Positions 58,464 through 64,000 of a stretch of DNA of 64,000 nt are shown here, in pieces. Position 1 is the first letter of the stretch. Every line of letters starts with the position of its first letter. Source of the DNA: Sva-07 sp963717385 (lineage in GTDB: Bacteria > Actinomycetota > Acidimicrobiia > Acidimicrobiales > Ilumatobacteraceae); contig CAVQWE010000004.1 of the NCBI GenBank assembly GCA_963717385.1, positions 1 through 64,000 of the forward strand. Reading direction: 5' to 3'. The translations under genes were made by a program, and so were the position numbers. Under the pieces are notes generated by a model. The model was not told the DNA's origin. It searched no databases and saw only the letters and a program-made list of their open reading frames with translations.

Positions 58464-59530
58464 ACACCGGTGACGCGCTGGCACGGCTCGCCGGGTTCGG
58501 TCTTCCGGGCGTCGACGCCGCGATCGTCACGCTCGACAACCCCGACGAATTCCTCACCGCAGCCGAAGCCGGCCGAGCGCTGCCGTGGGTGGCTGCCGCA
58601 GTGGAGGCCGGGCAAGTGTCAGGCGTGACCGACCCCTGGCGACGCCGAGTTGCGCCAACGCCAACTGGCCGCAGTGCAGACCACGATGTCCGCGCACGCC
58701 GCAGCCACCTCGGTGGTCGGTCGCCTCGCAGCGGCCGGCATCACCGAAGTGCGCGTCCTCAAGGGGTGCGCAACTGGACACCTCGACTACCGCAGGCCGG
58801 TCGACCGTTTCTCCACCGACGTCGACCTCCTCGTGCGCCGCGAAGATCTCGCAACGGTGATCGCACAGTTCCCGGACACCGCAGTCCCAGCGCCGCGACG
58901 CGCCTACTGGCAATATCAGTACGGCAAGTCGACCACGGTCCTGACCGAGACGTTCGTCGAGATCGACATCCACACCATGCTCGGACAGGGCTACTTCGGC
59001 CGGGTCATACCGATTCGATGAACTGATGGCCTCACCGGTGGCCTTCAGCATCGGGGAGACTCCGCTGTGTGCCCTCGACGGACCCAACCGGCTGATCCAC
59101 GCCGCCAACCACGTCGCTGCATCCGACCACAAGGGTCTGCACTCGATCCGCGATGTGCTCCAACTCGTCCTCGTCAGCGAGGTCGACTGGGCTGAAGCGA
59201 TCGTGCGTGCGGAACGATGGAAGGTCCACGTGCTCTTCGCCAGGGGAGTGGAGGAAGCCTGGGCCACGTTTGCGCTTCCATCGCACCCGTTGCGTGGACT
59301 GGGCGCGACAGCAAGAACCACACGGGCGCCAGCGCCTGGCGTTCGGACTCGTGGGTGGGCGACCGCGCGGCCATCTCCTCACCGCCCCGCTGGCACTTCC
59401 TCCGCATCGGTGGCCCGGCTACGTGCTACCGCTCGTGTTTCCATCACGGGCCTACCTTGCCGAGAATCGCAAAGGATGGAGGTCCCGGGCCAAGGCGGTG
59501 TTCACCGAGCTCGTTCCGGGCAGGCGCTGA
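58460..59530 (+). CDS. NTP_transf_5 family nucleotidyltransferase (module D), frameshifted
   Basis: About 355 residues over four frames, with breaks near 58630, 59018 and 59280. The active-site block is intact: VRVLKGCATGHLDYRRPVDR, then STDVDLLVRREDL, followed by YGKSTTVL, FVEIDIHTMLGQGYFG and, in another frame, SIRDVLQLVLVSEVDWAEA. The last block ends KGWRSRAKAVFTELVPG. These match the products at 20377 and 23261. The GTG at 58460 overlaps the kinase stop. Because the protein similarity continues smoothly across every break, errors in the sequence are more likely than decay, but three breaks in one gene leave some doubt. Confidence 0.75.
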
Positions 59531-59563
59531 ACCGGCTTGCCGGCGTGTGACTGGACCGTTTGG

Positions 59564-59869
59564 TCAGGTGCTGCTGGTCGGGGCGACCACGATGTTCATC
59601 TCGATCAGTTGGCGCAGGCAGTCGAGCAACCAGGTCGTCACGGCCTCGACCGACTCGTTGGTGGCCTCGACCACTTCGGCGATGACGTCGGCCGTCGGGG
59701 TGGCGCCGTCGCAGGAGTCGAGCACGAGCGACAAGCCCTCGTCGAGAAGATGCGCCAACCGTGCCTCGGGCACCAGCACCACCAACTCGGTGTCGAAATC
59801 GGCGACGAGCGCAGCCTCGCGCTTTCGAGGCATCACGTCGGGCAACTCCTGCACGGACGCGGACCTCAC
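59564..59869 (-). CDS. PqqD-like peptide-binding protein (module D)
   Basis: A 101-residue protein. The N-terminal VMPRKREAALVADFDTELVV is followed by the PqqD-type core LLDEGLSLVLDSCDGATPTA, DVIAEVVEATNESVEAVTTW and LLDCLRQLIEMNIVVA. The core Cys-Asp-Gly and the helix spacing match the other PqqD copies. It sits on the minus strand, convergent with the kinase and nucleotidyltransferase of module D and overlapping the end of the chain-length/BY-kinase gene by four bases. So it is probably translated after that gene, tying the peptide system to polysaccharide export control. Confidence 0.78.
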   Translation of the reverse strand: MRSASVQELPDVMPRKREAALVADFDTELVVLVPEARLAHLLDEGLSLVLDSCDGATPTADVIAEVVEATNESVEAVTTWLLDCLRQLIEMNIVVAPTSST

Positions 59870-61477
59870 GGCGCCTGTCGACCCGAGTCGACCACCTCGG
59901 TGTCATCGGTCGGTGTTTCGGTGGCCCAGTTGAGTCCTTCGGACTCGTCGAGCGTCGTCTGGGTCGCCATCGTCGATCGGTCGCCGGTCGGCTCGTCCGA
60001 TGGCTGGGTCGGGTAGCCGTAGGTGTAGTTGGTGTTGCCCTTCGACTCGTAGCGGTTCAACACGGTGCCGAGCAGTGGGGCGTCCACTTGGCGGCAGGCG
60101 ATCGACCGCACGGGCCAGCTGGCGCCGGTCGGTCGAGTTCGCCGATGCCACGACGATCACCCCGTCGACCATCGCCGCCAGCACCGCCGGATCGGCCACC
60201 GGCAGCACGGGCGGCGAGTCGAGGACCACCAGATCGACGTGCTCGCGGATCCGGTCGAGCGCACGGCGCGTGGTGTCGCCCGACAGCAGATCGGACGGAT
60301 CGGGAGGCAGCGGCCCCGACGTGACGATTGCCAGCGTTGCCCTCACCCCTCGCGAACTGTGCCGCCGCTGCAGGGTGACCTCGCCCAGCAACACCGACGT
60401 GAAGCCGACGTCGTTCGGCAGGCCGAAGAACAGGTGAGCCTGAGGCTTGCGCAGATCGCAATCGATCAACATCACCCGCAGGCCCGAGCGGGCCGCAACG
60501 ACGGCGAGGTTCGTGGCCGTCGTGGTCTTGCCCTCGCCCGGCCGGGCGCTGGTGACCAGCACGGTGTGCAGTCGGTCGGTCGAGCGAGATGAAACGGATC
60601 GCCGTACGCAAGCTTCGATACGCCTCAGCTGCCGGCGACTGCGGCGCATCCCGGGTGACGATGTGACCGTCGGTCGCCTTCTGGGGGAGGTCGGCCAACG
60701 GGATCAGGCCGAGGGTCGGCAGCCCGGTTGCCGCTTGCAGGTCGTCCTCGTCGCGGATCGTCGTGTCGAGATAGTCGACGAGGAACGCAGCGCCGAGTCC
60801 GATCAGCAGACCGACGACCAACGCCAACGTGACCGTGCGGGTCGTGTTCGGCTCGTACGGGGCGCCTGGCGGAGTCGCCGCATCGATCAGCGACGAACTC
60901 GACGTGCGGGCCAGCTCGGTCGACACCGCGAGATCTTCGAGCTCGCGTTCGTACTCGTCCTGTCGGCCCGGGTCGACGGTGCCGTCGTCGATGCCTGCGA
61001 GCTGGTCCTCGAGGACCTCGACGCGGGCGTCGTATTCTGCGATCAGGCTGTTCTGTTGCAGCACGATGTACTGCTCGGCGTAGGTGTTGGCTGCGAAGGC
61101 GGCGTTGTCGGGATTCGAACTCGTCGCCGTGAAGGTGAAGACGTCGGAGTCCTCGTTCGACGACACGCTCAGCGTCGGCTCCGATCCGACGATGGCTCGC
61201 ACCTGCGTTGAAGGGCCGATCCCGACGCCGTCTCGAACTCGTTCTCCACGAGCCGTGGTGACATCACTGCGCCGGTCGAACCCAGCGAGTTCGCCGTCGG
61301 TGGGAGCCGTACGAGCACGTCGGCGCTGGCCCGGTACATCGGCGTCTGTGCAGTGGAGAGCAGCCCGGCCACCAACGCGGTCAGCAGCATCGGCAGGATC
61401 ACCAACCACTTGCGCCGCCAGACGACCGCGGCGTAGTCGCGCAGCGTCATCTCTTCGACCTGCTCCAACTCAGCCAC
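59866..61477 (-). CDS. Polysaccharide chain-length determinant / BY-type tyrosine kinase, frameshifted
   Basis: About 536 residues. The Wzz-like N-terminal domain has MTLRDYAAVVWRRKWLVILP as the first membrane helix and a second near RTVTLALVVGLLIGLGAAFL, with a coiled coil between them. The cytoplasmic BY-kinase domain follows: Walker A SARPGEGKTTTATNLA, Walker A' VMLIDCDLRKP and Walker B LVVLDSPPVLPVAD. The C-terminus has a short Tyr cluster, NTNYTYGYP. Breaks near 61225, 60585 and 60110 separate the parts. Such proteins control length and export of extracellular polysaccharides through tyrosine phosphorylation. The PqqD gene overlaps its end; the exported protein gene lies upstream. Confidence 0.8.
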
Positions 61478-61558
61478 TCCATGACGATAGGAGGTCAGGG
61501 TCTCATGAAGGCGGATATTGCGACGTTGGCGCAGCCACCGGGAGACACCGACGGTTGC

Positions 61559-62170
61559 TCAGCCGGAATCCCGGAATGTCCCGGTGACCATCGTCGGTTG
61601 TGGGAACGCCCGACCGATCTCGCCGACGAACATGAACTCGGCGGAGACGACGCGATTGCCGCCACTCGCCCGCGGGACGTACCACGTGATGAACGCACGC
61701 ACGTCGAAGGTGTCTCCACCCTTGAACTTCTTGTTCTTCGGACCCTTCTTGTGATCGTCGTAGGTCTGCACCGAGGCGGACGAGCCACCGGAAGCGAACC
61801 CGGGGTTCCCCGCACACGATGTGCAGGTCGGCTGCCCGCGCGCTTGGAGCACGAGGCCGTTCGACCTGAGGATCAGTCCGTCGGCCGGGTTTTGCGAGAT
61901 GTTGTAGGCGTTGATTCGCCAGGCATACGTGAGTGTCGTGCCGGCGGGCAGGTCGGGGCTCGGCGAATGGGCGAGCGTGACGGCACCACTCGAGTTCGAG
62001 AACGACTGCGTGGCGGGTAGCTGTGGTGCCGATGGCGTCGGAATGCCGGGAACCTCGGCGCTGGGGCCAGACGAGGTGGCTGCCACCGCGTTGGATGACA
62101 GCGCGAGCGATCCGCCAGCGGCGATGGCTCCGCTCATGGCAAGTTTCTTCAGTACTTCGCGGCGGTTCAT
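61559..62170 (-). CDS. Small exported protein with twin-arginine-like signal (module D candidate substrate)
   Basis: A 203-residue protein. The signal is MNRREVLKKLAMSGAIAAGG, closing with SSNAVAATSS near residue 32. The RR-x-V-L-K-K start is close to the module A product. The mature part is beta-rich with TLTYAWRINAYNISQNPADG, a CTSCAG motif, a charged loop (HKKGPKNKKFKGGD) and FITWYVPRASGGNRV. No domain is recognised. The ATG at 62170 is selected because upstream residues lack coding features. It is upstream of the BY-kinase and PqqD genes in the same orientation, 81 bases from the former. Confidence 0.75.
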   Translation of the reverse strand: MNRREVLKKLAMSGAIAAGGSLALSSNAVAATSSGPSAEVPGIPTPSAPQLPATQSFSNSSGAVTLAHSPSPDLPAGTTLTYAWRINAYNISQNPADGLILRSNGLVLQARGQPTCTSCAGNPGFASGGSSASVQTYDDHKKGPKNKKFKGGDTFDVRAFITWYVPRASGGNRVVSAEFMFVGEIGRAFPQPTMVTGTFRDSG

Positions 62171-62231
62171 GGTCAGAGTGCTCCGAGGAGAGTTTCGGCA
62201 CGCAGCAAGCTGTTCTTGAGTAAGAGTTGAC

Positions 62232-63170
62232 TCAAGACACCGCAAGGGAGCCGTCGAGGAACGCCTGGCCGTCGTCGCAACTCTCGGCGAGCGGGCACCA
62301 GCGGCACGTCACGCCGGCACGTCGCACCGGCGGGCGGCCCTCTGATTCGAGTTCGACGATGGCGTTGATCCCATCGAGTGTGCGCCGCACCGCCGAGCGC
62401 AGCAGCCGCTCGCTCACATCTTCCGCCTGCGCCTCCGCAGCATCGAGATAGAACGTCGCCAGCTTGCGCGGCGGCACGCCGCGGGCAAGCGTTTCGAGCA
62501 GTGCGTAGAACCCCAGGTCCTGGCGGTGACGCACGTTCGGACGTCCCGTCTTCAAGTCGATGATCACCTTGCGGCTCTCGTTGCCTGCCGGGCGGCCCAT
62601 CATCAAATCGACCCGGGCCTGCAACAGGATCGGCCCGCTGTTCGGCCAACGGGCGGCGGCCTCGGTCACCGGATTCGAGCGGCGATCGAGCGGCGGGAAG
62701 CTCTCCATGAACTTGGTCAACCGCTCGACCGATTGGCCGCGCAGGTCGGCTTCGTCGGCGGGGGAGAGGGCGGCGATCCAGGCCCCGATGCCGCGCTCTT
62801 CGTCGGCCAGGCGGGCCAGTGCCTCGTCGACCAGATCGGTGGGATTCGCCTCGCCTCGCCACGACAGCAGCAACTGGATCGCCCGGTGCGCCACCTGCCC
62901 CTTCGCGGTTGCCGGCTTCCACTCGAAGTCGTCGGGGAGGAGGTGGAACTCTTCGCAGTCGAGCGCCGTGGCGATCTTGTGCTTGGAGATGAACACCTCC
63001 TGGTTCGGGCGCAAGCGTTCGGCGAAGTCATCGAGCGCGACCCGCATCTCGGTGCGGATGTCGGCGACCAGGTCGGGATCGAACACGAGCGGTTCTCCCG
63101 AGCGCCGGAGCGCGTCGAGCGTACGGACCTGGACTGGCGTGAGAATCGGTCCGTCCGGGGCGTCGCTCAC
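62232..63170 (-). CDS. PD-(D/E)XK family nuclease (RecB-like)
   Basis: A 312-residue protein. The nuclease core is KGQVAHRAIQLLL (the His of RecB-type enzymes), ILLQARVDLMMGRP (motif II Asp), and KVIIDLKTGRPNVRHRQDLG (the D-x-K motif), followed by FYALLETLARG. A Cys in TALDCEEFHLL and three near the end, CRWCPLAESC, could hold a 4Fe-4S cluster as in AddB and Cas4-like proteins. No helicase or Cas genes are near, so it is a stand-alone repair-type nuclease. It starts with a GTG at 63170, divergent from the LytR_C protein gene with 73 bases between them. Confidence 0.8.
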   Translation of the reverse strand: MSDAPDGPILTPVQVRTLDALRRSGEPLVFDPDLVADIRTEMRVALDDFAERLRPNQEVFISKHKIATALDCEEFHLLPDDFEWKPATAKGQVAHRAIQLLLSWRGEANPTDLVDEALARLADEERGIGAWIAALSPADEADLRGQSVERLTKFMESFPPLDRRSNPVTEAAARWPNSGPILLQARVDLMMGRPAGNESRKVIIDLKTGRPNVRHRQDLGFYALLETLARGVPPRKLATFYLDAAEAQAEDVSERLLRSAVRRTLDGINAIVELESEGRPPVRRAGVTCRWCPLAESCDDGQAFLDGSLAVS

Positions 63171-63243
63171 CGCGACGACTGTATTCGCCGAGGCTGCGGA
63201 ATGACCTGATCACGAGGGCCCCGCTCAGTAGCCTCAGAGCGTC

Positions 63244-63840
63244 ATGAAACACCAGTGGTTGGCCTACGTCGTCGTCGGACTGTTGTCGATCGGCGCGGGC
63301 GTCGCCATCGCCGGGCTGCCCAACAGCGTGCCGGTCGACGCAACCGTCATCCCGCCGACAGCCACCACCGTTGCCACCACCGCCACCGTCGCCTCGACGA
63401 CCACGGAGGCCACCTCGACGACCGAAACCACGGTGCCGGCGACCACCGAAACCACGGTGCGGTCGACCACCGTTCCTGCCACCTCCACGACCACGTCGAC
63501 CGTCTCACCCAGCACCGCACCGCCGGACGATCTGCCCCAGCGCAGCGAACTGTCCACGATCGTCGCCAACGGTGCGAACATCGCAGGGGCTGCCGGGCTC
63601 AACGTCGAACGCCTGCGAGAGCTCGGATACACCGACATCGCCCCACGGAACGGCACGGCCGTCGTCGAGTTCACCACGATCTACTTCGCCGACGGGTTCG
63701 AGGATGCAGCGGTGCGACTCGCCGAGGACCTCGAACTGCGCCCTGACTTCGTGGCTCCACTGATCGAAGCTCCAGAGGTTCTCGCCCTCCCCGACGAGGT
63801 CGAACTGCTGGCCTACATCGGCCTCGACCGCGCCGGCTGA
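63244..63840 (+). CDS. LytR_C domain surface protein with Thr-rich linker
   Basis: A 198-residue membrane-anchored protein. An N-terminal segment (WLAYVVVGLLSIGAGVAIAG, about residues 5-24) is the signal anchor. A linker of about 65 residues is made of Thr, Ser, Ala, Pro and Glu. The LytR_C domain occupies about residues 100-190: LSTIVANGANIAGAAGLNVE, RLRELGYTDIAPRNGT and FADGFEDAAVRLAEDL. LytR_C domains accompany LCP-type cell-wall glycopolymer ligases or stand alone at the envelope. The ATG at 63244 is clear. The next gene starts 17 bases on and shares the anchor and Thr-rich design. Confidence 0.8.
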   Translation: MKHQWLAYVVVGLLSIGAGVAIAGLPNSVPVDATVIPPTATTVATTATVASTTTEATSTTETTVPATTETTVRSTTVPATSTTTSTVSPSTAPPDDLPQRSELSTIVANGANIAGAAGLNVERLRELGYTDIAPRNGTAVVEFTTIYFADGFEDAAVRLAEDLELRPDFVAPLIEAPEVLALPDEVELLAYIGLDRAG

Positions 63841-63857
63841 CCCGCACTTCCGAGATC

Positions 63858-64000
63858 GTGTCACGCCATCGCATCCTGGCCTTCGCCCTCGCCCTGGTCG
63901 CCGTTGGCGTGATCGGCGCCGTGGTGTACCTCGAGTCCGACTCGGCACTGCGGCGACCTCGACCACCACGACCTCGACCACCACGACCATCGTCGACGAC
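63858..64000 (+). CDS. Secreted/anchored protein, 5' end only, probably frameshifted
   Basis: From the GTG at 63858 the sequence gives RHRILAFALALVAVGVIGAV, a membrane segment, and then VYLESDSA. After about 63945 the frame turns to an Arg/Pro-rich run, while the neighbouring frame reads ATSTTTTSTTTTTIVDD, a normal Thr-rich linker like that of the preceding gene. One base is therefore probably missing or added there. The gene runs off the window and its main domain is not visible. Confidence 0.4.
   Translation, partial: MSRHRILAFALALVAVGVIGAVVYLESDSALRRPRPPRPRPPRPSST

Noticed and set aside
19212..62170. Exosortase / PEP-CTERM system.
   Set aside because: No exosortase-like eight-helix protein and no PEP-CTERM or similar tripartite tail was seen on the five exported proteins; only 57199 has a C-terminal helix.
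62232..63170. Cas4 or another CRISPR-associated nuclease.
   Set aside because: The nuclease core and Cys pattern are RecB-like, but no Cas gene or CRISPR array is near.

Overview
The window looks like chromosomal DNA of a very GC-rich actinomycete. A DUF222/HNH (13E12-type) gene, DUF4012 proteins, a LytR_C protein and long Thr-rich extracellular linkers suggest Acidimicrobiia, perhaps an Ilumatobacter relative. This placement is an inference from gene content, since no rRNA or other taxonomic marker is present. No tRNA, rRNA, CRISPR array or insertion sequence was seen. Many genes run through two or three reading frames with protein similarity intact on both sides of each break. Two near-identical copies of a 495-bp repeat differ by one inserted base. 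I read most of these breaks as single-base assembly errors, not gene decay, and give whole-gene coordinates with approximate break positions.

Layout. 0-7.5 kb: HNH gene, Crp/Fnr regulator, FecR-like lipoprotein, and a large cyclase-AAA-TPR regulator. 7.7-14.7 kb: a giant secreted protein with a TolB-like propeller, NLRRAP repeats, a gingipain-type (C25) peptidase domain and duplicated Ig-like repeats. 14.7-19.1 kb: amidohydrolase remnant, small secreted protein, polysaccharide deacetylase, glycosyltransferase and sugar epimerase. 19.2-26.1 kb: three adjoining modules of PqqD-like, HprK-like and NTP_transf_5 proteins, each near a small exported protein with a twin-arginine-like signal. 26.1-34.2 kb: a second giant surface protein (DUF11 repeats, SdrD-type B domain, PorU-like C25 peptidase), upstream of one module in the same orientation. 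34.4-49.8 kb: polysaccharide or glycan genes, including nucleotide-sugar dehydrogenase, glycosyltransferase, PglD-, PglC-, PglE- and PglF-like enzymes and DUF4012, enclosing another PqqD/X/HprK module with two Thr-rich exported proteins. 49.0-62.2 kb: a second export locus (initiating sugar transferase, glycosyltransferases, flippase, polymerase, DUF4012, chain-length/BY-kinase) with a fourth module. 62.2-64 kb: PD-(D/E)XK nuclease, LytR_C protein and a truncated secreted protein.

How the genes may work together. The sugar genes form two Wzx/Wzy-style or Pgl-style surface glycan assembly lines. Interleaved with them are at least four paralogous modules: five PqqD domains (peptide binding), four HprK-like P-loop kinases, three NTP_transf_5 nucleotidyltransferases and two proteins that look like HprK relatives without a P-loop. 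Together with five small exported proteins they resemble a peptide-modification system using phosphorylation and nucleotidyl or sugar transfer. A similar kinase/nucleotidyltransferase pairing is known from paeninodin-type lasso peptide clusters and PqqD/HprK pairs from exosortase-linked loci, but here there is no lasso cyclase, transglutaminase-like protease or exosortase. This repeated system, linked with gingipain/PorU-like peptidases and glycan export, is the most interesting content of the window.
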